Below are positions 44,820 through 54,524 of a stretch of DNA of 62,586 nt, in pieces. The stretch is taken from NCBI GenBank assembly GCA_024275015.1, contig JAJRZW010000048.1, forward strand, positions 1 through 62,586. Direction: 5' to 3'. Source of the DNA: Deltaproteobacteria bacterium (GTDB lineage Bacteria; Desulfobacterota; Desulfobulbia; Desulfobulbales; JAJRZW01). A model generated the notes under the pieces. That model saw nothing but the letters and a program-made list of their open reading frames with translations. It made no database searches and was not told the origin of the DNA. A program made the position numbers and the translations under genes. How positions within the stretch are numbered: the stretch's first letter is position 1; every line of letters begins with the position of its first letter.

Positions 44820-47800
44820 TCAAGGAACTCTGGTTCTGTCTTCCTGTCTTTCCCGCCATTTCCCCCAGCCGTTTCTTTTTTCCGGTGCGGCCGGTGGTTT
44901 TACCTTCACCGCGATCTCGGCTGAGGGGAAGATTTTTTTTACCCGGGTATTGAACCCCTCTCCCGGGGCCACGGTCAGGTCGGCCTGGGGGCGGACGTCG
45001 ATCTCACCGCGGCCGTCAAAGTGCATGGTCAGGCCAAGGGGACAGGGCCCGTGGTTTGCGAACAGCCCTTCCTTGAATGATTCAAGGCGGTTACGGGTGA
45101 TGTCGTCGGCGCTTATTTTCACCCGGACCTGCTCGCAATAGCGGCTGGCGGCGCCTTTAAGGGGGACGATTTCGGTGGCGAGGATTTTGTATTCCTGCTC
45201 GGCCTGTTCTGCCTGCTCTTCGTTATTGTCGTTGCCGTTGTTCCTCTTTTCGCTGGTCTCCACCGTGCCTTCGACGACTATGGTGTCGTCGCCGTCAAGG
45301 CATGATTCACAGTCTGCCAGTACCCGGGAGAATATGGTGATTTCGGCTGCGCCGACCATGTCGTTTAAGGTGATGAAGGCCATGCGGTCGCCTTTCTTGG
45401 TGCGGATGAATTTTCTGCTTCCCACCGTTCCCACTACCCTTACCGTTCCACCGACGTGTTTTTCGAGCTCAGCCAGGTCGCAGGTGGCGACGCAGCGGAT
45501 ATCGTCGCGGTATTCGTTTAACGGATGACCGGAGAGATAGAGGCCGATGGTCTCCTTCTCGTATGCCAGTTTTTCAAGCCGGGGCCATTCGGAGATATCC
45601 GGCGTCTGCAGGGCGAATATGGTGTCGTTTTCTTTTTGCGGCAGCATGCCGAAAAGGGATTTCTGCCCGCTGAGTCGGTCTTTCTGCGCCGCCTGGGCCT
45701 GTTCCATCGCCTGATCGAGGACCGCTGTCAGCTGTGAACGGAATTTTCCGGTGGAGTCAAAGGCCCCGGCCTTGATCAGGCTTTCAATAACCCTCCGGTT
45801 GACCTTGCTTGTGTCAATCCGGCTGCAAAAATCTTCAAACGAGCGGTATGGACCGTTTTCCCGTTCTCTGATAATCAGTTCCAGGGCGGTGTCGCCGACG
45901 TTTTTCAACGCCCCGAGACCGATCTTGACCCGGTCGTTGACCACGGTGAAGTCGCGGTTTGATTCGTTGATGTCCGGGGGCATGACCTTGATGTCGTGAT
46001 CCTCGCATTCCTGGATATAACGCACCACCTTGTCGGTGTTGTTGATGTCGCAGGAGAGGAGCGCGGCCATGAACTGGGCCGGATAATGGGCCTTAAGCCA
46101 GGCGGTGTGGTAGGCGATGAGGGCGTAGGCGGCGGAATGGGACTTGTTGAAGCCGTAACCGGCGAACTTGGCGATGAGTTCGAAGATATAGTCGGCCTTG
46201 TCTTCCGGGACCTTGTTTTTTACGCATCCCTTGACAAATCCTGCCTTCTGCTCGGCCATGACCTTTTCGTCCTTTTTGCCCATGGCCCGGCGGAGGATAT
46301 CGGCCTGGCCGAGGGAATACCCGGCAAGGACGCTGGCGATCTTCATCACCTGTTCCTGGTAGACGATGACCCCGTAGGTTTCCTTCAGGATCGGTTCAAG
46401 CTGCGGCAGGGGATAGACCGCCTGTTTTCTCCCGTGCTTGGTCTCGACGTAATCGTCAACCATGCCCGAATCAAGCGGCCCCGGGCGGTAGAGAGCGACC
46501 AGGGCGATGAGGTCGGTGAAGGCCTCGGGCTTCATCTTTACCAGCAGGCCGCGCATGCCTGAACTCTCAAGCTGGAATACCCCCAGGGTGTCGCCGCGGC
46601 AGAGGAGGTCAAAGGTCTTGAGGTCGTCCATGGCGATGAGCCGCAGATCCGGCCGTTCACCGATGTCGGCGGCGATGAGTTTGAGCGCTTTTTCGATCAC
46701 CGTCAGGGTCTTGAGCCCTAAAAAATCAAACTTTATCAGCCCGGTTTTTTCGGTGTGTTTCATGTCGTACTGGGTCAGGGTCTCGCCCTTGGGCCCACGG
46801 GCCAGGGGAAGAAAGTCGTACATCGGCCCCGGCGAGATGACCACCCCGGCGGCGTGGGTTGAGGTGTGGCGCGCCAGCCCCTCAAGGGCGAGGGAAATCC
46901 GGATAAGGCGGTCAACGCGTTCGTCTTTTCGCGCCTCGCGCAGCTTTGGTTCCTGGTCAAGGGCCTTGTCCAGGGTCATCTTCAGTTCGTTGGGGATCAG
47001 TTTGGCGATCCGGTCGGTTTCCTGAAAGGAAAAACCCAGGGCGCGGCCGGCGTCGCGGATCACCCCCCGGGCCTTCATGGTTCCGTAGGTGATAATCTGC
47101 GCCACTTGGGGATATTTCGGGTGGCCGTATTTTTCCTGGACATATTCGATGACCAGGCCGCGTCTCTCCTGACAGAAGTCAACGTCGAAGTCGGGCATGC
47201 TGATCCGCTCGACGTTTAAAAAACGCTCAAACAGGAGGCCGTAGGGAATGGGGTCGAGGTCGGTGATCCGCATACAGAAGGCGGCAAGCGAGCCGGCGCC
47301 TGAGCCGCGTCCCGGGCCCACCGGGACGTCGTTGTCCTTGGCCCAGTTGATAAAGTCGGCAACGATGAGGAAGTAGCCGGAAAAGCCCATTTCCTTAATG
47401 ATTCCGATTTCGTGGTCAAGGCGTTTTTGATATTCTTTCTCCTTCTGTCGGGAGAGCTCGCCGATTTTGCGGATTTCTTCGAATCGTTTTTCAATGCCTT
47501 TTCTGCAGGCGGTTTCGAACATCGATTCCAGGGTCTCGCCCTTTTTCACCGGGAAGGCGGGGAAATAATGCTTGCCGAGCTCGATTTCGAGGTTACAGCA
47601 ATCGGCGATCTCCCGGGTAGCGTCCAGGGCCTCGGGGCAGTGGGCGAACTGGGCCTCCATTTCCTCCGGCGATTTGAAAAAGAGTTCGTCGGAATCGAAC
47701 TTGAAGTGTTTTTCGTCAATGGTTTTTCCGGTCTGGATACAGAGCAGGACTTCGTGGGCGTGAGCGTCTTCGCGGTTCAGGTAGTGGCAGTCATTGGTGG

Positions 47801-48434
47801 CCACCAGCGGGATGCCGGTTTTGGCGCTGATCTCTTTTAACCCGGCATTGACTTTGTTTTGCTTTTCTATGCCGTTTTCCTGGAGTTCAAGGTAAAGGCG
47901 GTCGCCGAATATCTTTTGTAACTGCCTGGCCTCTTTTTCTGCCCGGTCCATGCCCTCGTTGCTGATGTAATAGGGAATCACCCCGCCTAAGCAGGCGGTC
48001 ATGGCGATCAGGCCCCGGTTGTGCTGAAGCAGGACTTCAAGGTCAATCCGGGGGTTATAATAGAAACCTTCAAGCTGGGCGATGGAGGCCAGGCGCATGA
48101 GGTTTTTATAGCCCTCATGGTTTGCGGCCAGAAGAACCATGTGCAGGGCCCGGGGACGGACATCGTGCTTGCGGTTGGTCCTGCCGTGGGGGGCGACGTA
48201 GAACTCGCAGCCGACTATGGGCTTGATCCCGGCCTTTTGCGCCTTGAGGTAGAACTCCAGTGCCCCGAACATCGCCCCGTGATCGGTTACCGCCACCGCG
48301 TCCATGCCGAATTCCTTTGTCCGGTCGAGCAGGTTCTTGATCCTGATCGCCCCGTCAAGGAGGCTGTACTGGGAGTGGACGTGCAGGTGGACAAAAGGGG
48401 AGTATGGTGCTGGGGTGGCCTCTGACTCCGTCAT
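44820..48434 (-). CDS. dnaE: DNA polymerase III alpha subunit
   Basis: Replicative polymerase of about 1204 residues from ATG 48434 (TTG 48446 possible). N-terminal PHP domain (FVHLHVHSQYSLLDGAIRI), then the C-family polymerase with GRGSGAGSLAAFCMRITDLDP and catalytic aspartates in PDFDVDFCQERRG. The fingers and HhH region (AMGKKDEKVMAEQ, GYGFNKSHSAAYALIAY) and an OB domain (VRVVGTVGSRKFIRTKKGDRMAFITL) follow. Length and order match bacterial DnaE1. It lies upstream of no operon partner; the LPS cluster starts next. Confidence 0.98.
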   Translation of the reverse strand: MTESEATPAPYSPFVHLHVHSQYSLLDGAIRIKNLLDRTKEFGMDAVAVTDHGAMFGALEFYLKAQKAGIKPIVGCEFYVAPHGRTNRKHDVRPRALHMVLLAANHEGYKNLMRLASIAQLEGFYYNPRIDLEVLLQHNRGLIAMTACLGGVIPYYISNEGMDRAEKEARQLQKIFGDRLYLELQENGIEKQNKVNAGLKEISAKTGIPLVATNDCHYLNREDAHAHEVLLCIQTGKTIDEKHFKFDSDELFFKSPEEMEAQFAHCPEALDATREIADCCNLEIELGKHYFPAFPVKKGETLESMFETACRKGIEKRFEEIRKIGELSRQKEKEYQKRLDHEIGIIKEMGFSGYFLIVADFINWAKDNDVPVGPGRGSGAGSLAAFCMRITDLDPIPYGLLFERFLNVERISMPDFDVDFCQERRGLVIEYVQEKYGHPKYPQVAQIITYGTMKARGVIRDAGRALGFSFQETDRIAKLIPNELKMTLDKALDQEPKLREARKDERVDRLIRISLALEGLARHTSTHAAGVVISPGPMYDFLPLARGPKGETLTQYDMKHTEKTGLIKFDFLGLKTLTVIEKALKLIAADIGERPDLRLIAMDDLKTFDLLCRGDTLGVFQLESSGMRGLLVKMKPEAFTDLIALVALYRPGPLDSGMVDDYVETKHGRKQAVYPLPQLEPILKETYGVIVYQEQVMKIASVLAGYSLGQADILRRAMGKKDEKVMAEQKAGFVKGCVKNKVPEDKADYIFELIAKFAGYGFNKSHSAAYALIAYHTAWLKAHYPAQFMAALLSCDINNTDKVVRYIQECEDHDIKVMPPDINESNRDFTVVNDRVKIGLGALKNVGDTALELIIRERENGPYRSFEDFCSRIDTSKVNRRVIESLIKAGAFDSTGKFRSQLTAVLDQAMEQAQAAQKDRLSGQKSLFGMLPQKENDTIFALQTPDISEWPRLEKLAYEKETIGLYLSGHPLNEYRDDIRCVATCDLAELEKHVGGTVRVVGTVGSRKFIRTKKGDRMAFITLNDMVGAAEITIFSRVLADCESCLDGDDTIVVEGTVETSEKRNNGNDNNEEQAEQAEQEYKILATEIVPLKGAASRYCEQVRVKISADDITRNRLESFKEGLFANHGPCPLGLTMHFDGRGEIDVRPQADLTVAPGEGFNTRVKKIFPSAEIAVKVKPPAAPEKRNGWGKWRERQEDRTRVP

Positions 48435-48538
48435 CGTGATAACCAACTGATATTAAAGGATTTTTGTTAAAGATGAGAAATATAATAGCATAGAACGGCC
48501 TGCCTTGGCGAGGCAAAATCTTTTAAGAGTCTGCGGTT

Positions 48539-49765
48539 TCAGGATGAGGCCGGTTCTTTGGGTGCGGGCGTGAACGCCAGCAGGGCGCCGCACCAGAGAA
48601 AGATGAACCGGCCTTCAAAAAAGGTCGAGAAGTGGTCGCTGAACATGCTGGTGCCGCACCAGGCCAGAAGCACTCCCAGGGCGAGGACGCGGTATGGCAG
48701 CGGCGGTTTCTGGCGGGTCATGGTGGCGAGAAAGGCAAGAAATACCAGGAGACCGAAAATTCCCTGCTCAGCCATGATCCTTAAAAACTGGTTGTGGGGG
48801 CTGGCCACCGGCTGGTTCTGCCAGCCGCTCTTTCCCTGAACCTGGCGGCGGTAGGCCTCGTCGAAGCCACCGCTGCCGTAACCGAAGAGCGGGCTTTTGC
48901 CGACAAGTTTTATCGTGTTTTTCCACATCGCCATCCGGACCCCCATGGAGGTGAGGCGGCTGTCTTTCTGGTAATTTGCCGCCTCGTTTATTCCCTGGTG
49001 TATCCTGTTTCTGGCCACCGGCGACAGGGTCAGGAGGACTGCGACTGCAAGAGGAAGGCCGATTGCGAGAATGTAGCGCAGTTTGCCCGGGGTGAGGGCA
49101 AGGGCGGCCACCGCGGTGACGACCAGAAGGACCAGGTAGCCGCTTCGGCCGTCGGTGATGAAGATCAGGTTAAGGAAGGTGGCGATACCGCTTGCCGCGA
49201 GAAAGATGCGATACCATTTTTTCTCCGGCGGTCTCAGCCGCAGGATCATTATGATCGCGAACAGGGACACGGCAAAGGCCATCCCCTGGCTGGCATGGTT
49301 GTGGACGCTTATTCCCACCGGATATTTATAGATCGTGATTCCGGTGGCGCGGCTGAAATACGACAGGCCCACTCCTAGGGTCGCGGTCAGGATTAAAGCG
49401 TGGATGATCCGGTTCTTCCAGATCTCTTCATCGAACACCGCCGCCGCCAGCGGCAGGAGAAGGAGCTTGCGCCAGCTTGCGAGATCGCCGAGGGCTGCTT
49501 CTGGGCCACCGACGCAGTATATCCCGGCGATAACAAGCATCGCGCCCCAGGCAAGACAGCCCCTTACCATCGGCTGGGCCACCGCATCCCTGAGACGACG
49601 CCACAATTCCGGCGACAGGATAAAGGTGAGATATATTAAAAATTCAATCCCCACCGCGGCCGAGGTCGAAACAAGCATGGCCGCGATCTCGGCCACCAGA
49701 AATGAGCGGGCCAGGGAGAGGGCGTTCGGTTTTCTGATCTTCTTTAATATGTCCATGGCGTTCAT
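48539..49765 (-). CDS. O-antigen ligase family protein (WaaL type)
   Basis: 408 residues with about ten transmembrane helices and the Wzy_C/WaaL periplasmic loop (RNRIHQGINEAANYQKDSRLTSMGVRMAMWKNTIKLVGKSPLFGYGSGGF, then ASPHNQFLRIMAEQGIFGL). The conserved PHNxxL motif is typical of O-antigen ligases, which join O-polysaccharide to lipid A-core in the inner membrane. It overlaps the GT25 gene by four bases and ends the minus-strand LPS run. Confidence 0.88.
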   Translation of the reverse strand: MNAMDILKKIRKPNALSLARSFLVAEIAAMLVSTSAAVGIEFLIYLTFILSPELWRRLRDAVAQPMVRGCLAWGAMLVIAGIYCVGGPEAALGDLASWRKLLLLPLAAAVFDEEIWKNRIIHALILTATLGVGLSYFSRATGITIYKYPVGISVHNHASQGMAFAVSLFAIIMILRLRPPEKKWYRIFLAASGIATFLNLIFITDGRSGYLVLLVVTAVAALALTPGKLRYILAIGLPLAVAVLLTLSPVARNRIHQGINEAANYQKDSRLTSMGVRMAMWKNTIKLVGKSPLFGYGSGGFDEAYRRQVQGKSGWQNQPVASPHNQFLRIMAEQGIFGLLVFLAFLATMTRQKPPLPYRVLALGVLLAWCGTSMFSDHFSTFFEGRFIFLWCGALLAFTPAPKEPASS

Positions 49766-50565
49766 CTGTCGTCGCGGTTACCGGTGAGGTGGAGGTCTTT
49801 TTTCAATTCCGGGCTCATCAGCCGTTCATCTCTGCCCAGCAGGGGATAGATGTATTTGCGGCGGAATTTTTTTATCCGCCACTTCAGTTTTTCCTTTAGG
49901 CCTCCCCGGTCCCAGGGCTGAATTGTCGAACGGAAGCGGCCGGTGTGTGAGCCCTGGGTCACCACCGTAGGTTCGAGCCAGAGGATGGGGATTGCAAGGC
50001 AGTGACAGAGGTGGTTGATCAGGTGGTCGGCGGGGAGGAAAAATCCGTTTTTCCCGATGTGGTCAATCATGCCCGCCGCAGCCTCCCGGGAGAGAAAATA
50101 GGAATCAGTGGCCCTGACCTGCTCGGCCGGGTAAAGCAGGCGGCCTTTTTCTCTTTTTGTCCAGGGGACGAACATGGCGCAGCCGTCGCCGAGGCTGATG
50201 TATCCCCGGCCGTTGTGTCTGCTTTCGAGTTCACGCAGGGCTGCTGCCGCGGTTGTGGTGATGGATGCGGCGATGATGACGTCGTCTTCAAAGACAAAAC
50301 CGCCCGCTCCTTTGTCAGCGGCGATCCTTTCCCAGGCCCTGATGTGTTTCATGCTGCAGGAGATCTCGGCCGGGTTCAGCCGTTTCCCGGTGTATCCGTA
50401 GCTTTCAAGAGTATCGCGGTCCAGTTCGGGGATGTCGAAATCAAGTATCCACTCAAATTCGAGACCAAGGGCGGAAAACTGGCGTTTTATGCTTTCCTCC
50501 CGGTCCTCGTATCCTTTCCGGACATGGATGACGTAATTTTTCAGGTCCTTGGGATCGATGCTCAT
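49762..50565 (-). CDS. Glycosyltransferase family 25 (LPS biosynthesis)
   Basis: 267 residues from ATG 50565, preceded by AAAAAAGGATG; a GTG at 50574 is too close to that site. YVIHVRKGYEDREESIKRQFSALG and EISCSMKHIRAWERIAADKGAGGFVFEDDV are the GT25 signatures, including the EDDV metal motif. The enzyme probably adds a galactose or other sugar to the LPS core. It overlaps galE by four bases. Confidence 0.88.
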   Translation of the reverse strand: MSIDPKDLKNYVIHVRKGYEDREESIKRQFSALGLEFEWILDFDIPELDRDTLESYGYTGKRLNPAEISCSMKHIRAWERIAADKGAGGFVFEDDVIIAASITTTAAAALRELESRHNGRGYISLGDGCAMFVPWTKREKGRLLYPAEQVRATDSYFLSREAAAGMIDHIGKNGFFLPADHLINHLCHCLAIPILWLEPTVVTQGSHTGRFRSTIQPWDRGGLKEKLKWRIKKFRRKYIYPLLGRDERLMSPELKKDLHLTGNRDDR

Positions 50566-51554
50566 CGGGAGCACATCCTTTTTTCAAAATTCCAGGCGTG
50601 GGTAATGATGGTTTCAAGCTCGGGAAATTCCGGACTCCAGGAGAGTTCCTCCCCGGCCCGGGACGAATCCGCCACCAGGACCGCGCAATCGCCGTCACGG
50701 CGGGGGGCGTCGACGACCCTGATATCGCGTCCGGTGACCTTTCTTGCGGTTTCGATCACTTCCTGCACCGAAAAACCGCTGCCGTTGCCGAGGTTGTACG
50801 CCCTGCTTTCGCCGCTTCGCCAGAGTTTTTCCATTGCCAGGATGTGGGCCCGGCACAGGTCGTTCACGTGGATGTAATCCCTTACGCAGGTGCCGTCAGG
50901 GGTGGCGTGATCGCGGCCGAACACCCTGACCTCCGGCCCGCGTCCCGAAGCCGCCTGCAGGACCAGGGGAATCAGGTGCGTTTCCGGGTCGTGGCGTTCG
51001 CCGAGCTCACCTTCCGGGTCGGCGCCTGCGGCGTTGAAATATCGCAGGCTTACGGACCTGAGCCCGTAGGCGTGGCCGAAATCGGCAAGGATCTCCTCGG
51101 TCATCAGCTTGGTCCGGCCATAGGGGTTGACCGGCGCTTTCGGGTGATCTTCGTCGATTGGTGTTTTTTCCGGCTCGCCGAAGATGGCCGCGGACGAGGA
51201 AAAGATCAGGTTCATGGTCCCGGATGCGGTCATCGCCTCGAGCAGGTTCTGAGTGTTGATCAGGTTGTTGCGGTAATAGATCGCCGGATCTGTCACCGAT
51301 TCTCCCACCTGGATGAAGGAGGCGAAGTGCATGACGCAGTCGAAACGGTGCGAGGCGAAGAGACGGGCCAGGAAATCCCGGTCTTCGAGATCGCCCTGGA
51401 CAAACTCTCCGCCGGTGATTGCCTCACGGTGTCCGTTTACGAGGCTGTCAACGGTGACCACGTCGTACCCCTGGAGGCACAGGAGTTTGACCATGTGGGA
51501 GCCGATGTAGCCGGCGCCGCCGACCACCAGTATTTTTTTTCCGTCGCCGTTCAT
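50562..51554 (-). CDS. galE: UDP-glucose 4-epimerase
   Basis: Interconverts UDP-glucose and UDP-galactose. 330 residues: Rossmann GGAGYIGSHMVKLL, FSSSAAIFGEP (catalytic Ser/Thr region), YGRTKLMTEEIL (YXXXK), RYFNAAGADPEGELGE and the GalE-typical CVRDYIHVNDLCRAHILAME. It sits between a GT4 and a GT25 gene with four-base overlaps, so it supplies UDP-galactose or a related sugar for the glycan. Confidence 0.95.
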   Translation of the reverse strand: MNGDGKKILVVGGAGYIGSHMVKLLCLQGYDVVTVDSLVNGHREAITGGEFVQGDLEDRDFLARLFASHRFDCVMHFASFIQVGESVTDPAIYYRNNLINTQNLLEAMTASGTMNLIFSSSAAIFGEPEKTPIDEDHPKAPVNPYGRTKLMTEEILADFGHAYGLRSVSLRYFNAAGADPEGELGERHDPETHLIPLVLQAASGRGPEVRVFGRDHATPDGTCVRDYIHVNDLCRAHILAMEKLWRSGESRAYNLGNGSGFSVQEVIETARKVTGRDIRVVDAPRRDGDCAVLVADSSRAGEELSWSPEFPELETIITHAWNFEKRMCSR

Positions 51555-52735
51555 CTCTTTTCGCCGCGCCGGGCCAGAACCTCGTTGAAGGCGGTCATGG
51601 TCGCGGCGGTGGTGGCCTCCCAGGTGATACTGCGGGCGAGATCGCGGCCGCGGGAGGAGATTTTTTCTCTTTCATCGTCGTTGAGCAACCGGATGATCGC
51701 TTTCTTTATCTCTTCGGGATCGCGGGGGTCGCCAAGGATGATCGCTTCATCGTTTTTTACATGCTCGGCAGTACCGCACCAGGGCACGTTGCTCATGATC
51801 GTGGCGGTGCCGCAGGCCATGGCCTCCACCGGGGCGATGGGGCAGGGGTCGGCCAGGGTCGGCAGGCAGAAGGCGTCGGCCATGATATAGAGGGGGTAGA
51901 TGTCCCGGGCCATGCCGGTGAAGATCACCTGGTCTTCGATTTCCAGCTCCCGGGCCTTTGCCCGGTAATTATCGATGTCGCCACCGCCGACCACCACCAG
52001 TTTTACCCGTTTGTCTCCCACAAGGCGCAGGCCCGCAAGCAGGGCGTCAAGCCCCTTGCGCTTGAACTCGGTGCCCACGAAGAGGAGGGCGAAATCGGCG
52101 GCGGCAAGGCCGAGTTCCCGTCGCGTCTTCTCCCGGTCGGTGGCGGCGATGGCGCGGTCGATGGCCTCGAACTCCACCCCGGGATAGGCGATGGTGAAAT
52201 AATCCTCGGGCAGAGGGTAGTTTTCGATCACGTCGTCCCGGGCCATTTTGGAGTCGGAGATAAGACGGCGTCCGGGCCTGAAGGTGAACTGGCTTTTTTC
52301 AAGCCCGAGATAGGCAAGGCCGCGGGGGCTGGTTATCTCCCCCAGCCAGAGCAGGAGCTTGCGTATTACCCTGGCGCGGGTGAGAAATCCCCGGTAACAG
52401 GGGCAGTGGATGGTAAGGACATCGAAGCGGGTGACCCTTTCGTGGCTGTGGATGATGTCAAAGGAGGAATCGACCATGCGACGGCAGAACCAGGAAAAGA
52501 CAAGCTGGTTTAAAAATGACGGCCCCGGCAGTGGTTTCGGCACCCGGTGGAGGGTGAAACCGTTGATCAGGTTTTCGTCCCACCTCTGGCAGAAGATGTG
52601 AACATCATGGTCCCGGGCCAGCCTTTTTGATACCTGGTAGGTGTACCGTTCAGCGCCGCCGGTGACCACAAAGTTGCGGATCAGGACGGCGATTTTGAGC
52701 TTTTTCCCGGATGTTTGGGCTTTTTCGTCAGTCAT
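51551..52735 (-). CDS. Glycosyltransferase family 4
   Basis: 394 residues with a GT-B fold: N-terminal RNFVVTGGAERYTYQVSKRLA acceptor domain and C-terminal LLFVGTEFKRKGLDALLAGL, FTGMARDIYPLYIMADAFCLPTLADPCPIAPVEAMACGTATI with the EX7E motif. It resembles WaaG-type LPS core glucosyltransferases. First gene of the GT4-galE-GT25-waaL string, divergent from the NAD-dependent epimerase gene. Confidence 0.88.
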   Translation of the reverse strand: MTDEKAQTSGKKLKIAVLIRNFVVTGGAERYTYQVSKRLARDHDVHIFCQRWDENLINGFTLHRVPKPLPGPSFLNQLVFSWFCRRMVDSSFDIIHSHERVTRFDVLTIHCPCYRGFLTRARVIRKLLLWLGEITSPRGLAYLGLEKSQFTFRPGRRLISDSKMARDDVIENYPLPEDYFTIAYPGVEFEAIDRAIAATDREKTRRELGLAAADFALLFVGTEFKRKGLDALLAGLRLVGDKRVKLVVVGGGDIDNYRAKARELEIEDQVIFTGMARDIYPLYIMADAFCLPTLADPCPIAPVEAMACGTATIMSNVPWCGTAEHVKNDEAIILGDPRDPEEIKKAIIRLLNDDEREKISSRGRDLARSITWEATTAATMTAFNEVLARRGEKR

Positions 52736-52822
52736 TGTATAAAGATGATTTCAGGTGGGGGGCTACCCACACCTTTTTGGCATACATCGTTGTCTCTTGC
52801 AAGTAATTACAGGATCGGGATC

Positions 52823-53734
52823 ATGAATGTTTTAGTCCTCGGCGGTACTGGTTTTATCGGCAGTCATCTGGTTGATTGCCTTCTCGGCAACGGTCACAGG
52901 GTCCGGGTCTTTTCCCGTTCTCCGGAAAGATATCGTCCTCCGCTTGCCGGGGTTGATTACCGTCATGCCGGTTTTGGCGACATTCCCGCCCTGGCCGAGG
53001 CCGTGAGCGGCGTTGAGGTGGTATATCACCTTGTCAGCACCACTGTTCCCGCCACCGCCAACCGTGATCCGGTATTTGATATCGAGAGTAATCTCGTGGC
53101 CACGGTGCGCTTTTTGGATATTCTCGGTGACAGCGGGGTGAAGAAGATCGTTTATCTTTCCTCCGGCGGCACGGTTTATGGTATCCCCGACCTGGTTCCC
53201 ATTCCGGAGACTCACCGCCTTGCCCCCATCTGTTCCTACGGCATCGTCAAGGTGGCGATTGAAAATTATCTGCGCGGGTTTCACCGCGCCCACGCTCTTG
53301 ACGCGGTGATCGTCAGACCGTCAAATCCCTACGGTCCCCGGCAGGGGCATTTCGGGGTTCAGGGGGTGATAGGCACCTTTTTGGCCCGGATCGCCCGGGG
53401 GGAGGAACTCGAGGTCTGGGGCGACGGCAGTCTGGTGCGCGATTTCCTCTATATCTCCGACCTGGCCGAACTCTGCGTCCGCGTCGGAGAGAGTGACGTC
53501 AGCGGAGTGTACAATGGCGGCAGCGGCCGGGGGCATTCCATTGCCGACATAATCGCGATCATGGAAAAGGTCATCGGCCGCGATCTGTCGGTCACATATC
53601 GTTCCGGCCGCGGTTTTGACGTCCCCGAGGTGGTCCTTGATATCGCCGCCGCTCACCGCGATCTTAACTGGCGGCCGCGGATCGGGCTTGAGCAGGGGAT
53701 CAGGCGGACCTGGGAGGCGCTGGCGGCGGGGTGA
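52823..53734 (+). CDS. NAD-dependent epimerase/dehydratase
   Basis: 303 residues from ATG 52823, giving MNVLVLGGTGFIGSHLVDCL. Extended SDR with SSGGTVYGIPDLVPI, catalytic YGIVK, PSNPYGPRQ and a C-terminal substrate region. Likely a nucleotide-sugar epimerase (UDP-glucose/GlcNAc type) for the surrounding glycan cluster. It is the only plus-strand gene in the cluster. Its last 35 bases overlap the 3' end of the convergent GT2 gene. Confidence 0.9.
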   Translation: MNVLVLGGTGFIGSHLVDCLLGNGHRVRVFSRSPERYRPPLAGVDYRHAGFGDIPALAEAVSGVEVVYHLVSTTVPATANRDPVFDIESNLVATVRFLDILGDSGVKKIVYLSSGGTVYGIPDLVPIPETHRLAPICSYGIVKVAIENYLRGFHRAHALDAVIVRPSNPYGPRQGHFGVQGVIGTFLARIARGEELEVWGDGSLVRDFLYISDLAELCVRVGESDVSGVYNGGSGRGHSIADIIAIMEKVIGRDLSVTYRSGRGFDVPEVVLDIAAAHRDLNWRPRIGLEQGIRRTWEALAAG

Positions 53735-54524
53735 CGGTATTGTTTTTTTCAAGGTCCCAGAGGATGGCGTATTTGAAGAAGGTGCCGACCATGTCGGCAA
53801 AGGCGATCACCACTCCCCACCTGCCGTCTAAAAAACCAAGACGGAAGAAATAATTGAAGAAAAAGACCCAGAAGGCGTGGAGGACGGCGGCGGCGATGGA
53901 GCCGCGGCGGCCGGCCGCGAACATCTGCGCCGCTCCCGGTCCGGCGTATTTATCGGCCTTGGTGAGAAAATCTGCCAGGCTCTTTCTGGGAAAGTGGTGG
54001 ATCGGGCTTTTAAGCCGGGCGATTCTGCCTTCGCCGCATACCTCTTCATGCACCTGGTGTGGTGAGACCCGGAAGGTGTCTTTCCGGAACAGACGCAGGA
54101 CCGCGTCGCCCCGCCAGCTTCCGTGTCTGATCTCTTTTTTGCCGAGGAAGTTTGCGCGCGGGAGGATATAGGCCTCGGCTTCGGGGGTGTTTACGGCCGC
54201 ATCAATTGCCGCCGCGGTTTCCGGCGGGATCACTTCGTCGGCGTCAAGGATCAGGACCCAGGGGTGGGCGCAATGGTCCACTGCCAGTTGCTTCTGGGGG
54301 CCGAAACCGAGCCATTCATGCTCGATCACCCGCGCCCCCATATCCCGGGCGATTTTCACTGTGCGGTCAGTGCTGTCGCTGTCGACTATCACCTCCTCGG
54401 CGGCAAAATCGACACTGGCCAGACACCTTGCGATGTTGGCCTCTTCGTTTTTGGTTATGATCGCCACTGACAGGGGTGTTTTCGGGCTCACGCTTGGTTT
54501 CTCTTGTTTATCGTTTTCAGACAA
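53700..54524 (-). CDS. Glycosyltransferase family 2 (WaaE/KdtX-like)
   Basis: 274 residues. LSVAIITKNEEANIARCLASVDFAAEEVIVDSDSTDRT then LILDADEVIPPE gives the GT-A fold with the DxD-type DAD. A hydrophobic stretch near the C-terminus (AAVLHAFWVFFFNYFFRLGFL) fits WaaE-type LPS core beta-1,4-glucosyltransferases. Its start overlaps the end of the TIM-barrel gene, and its 3' end overlaps the convergent epimerase gene by 35 bases. Confidence 0.88.
   Translation of the reverse strand: MSENDKQEKPSVSPKTPLSVAIITKNEEANIARCLASVDFAAEEVIVDSDSTDRTVKIARDMGARVIEHEWLGFGPQKQLAVDHCAHPWVLILDADEVIPPETAAAIDAAVNTPEAEAYILPRANFLGKKEIRHGSWRGDAVLRLFRKDTFRVSPHQVHEEVCGEGRIARLKSPIHHFPRKSLADFLTKADKYAGPGAAQMFAAGRRGSIAAAVLHAFWVFFFNYFFRLGFLDGRWGVVIAFADMVGTFFKYAILWDLEKNNTVTPPPAPPRSA

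Noticed and set aside
50598-51890. 430-codon plus-strand open frame opposite galE
   Set aside because: Shadow of galE and the GT4 gene; Gly/Val-rich with no family features.
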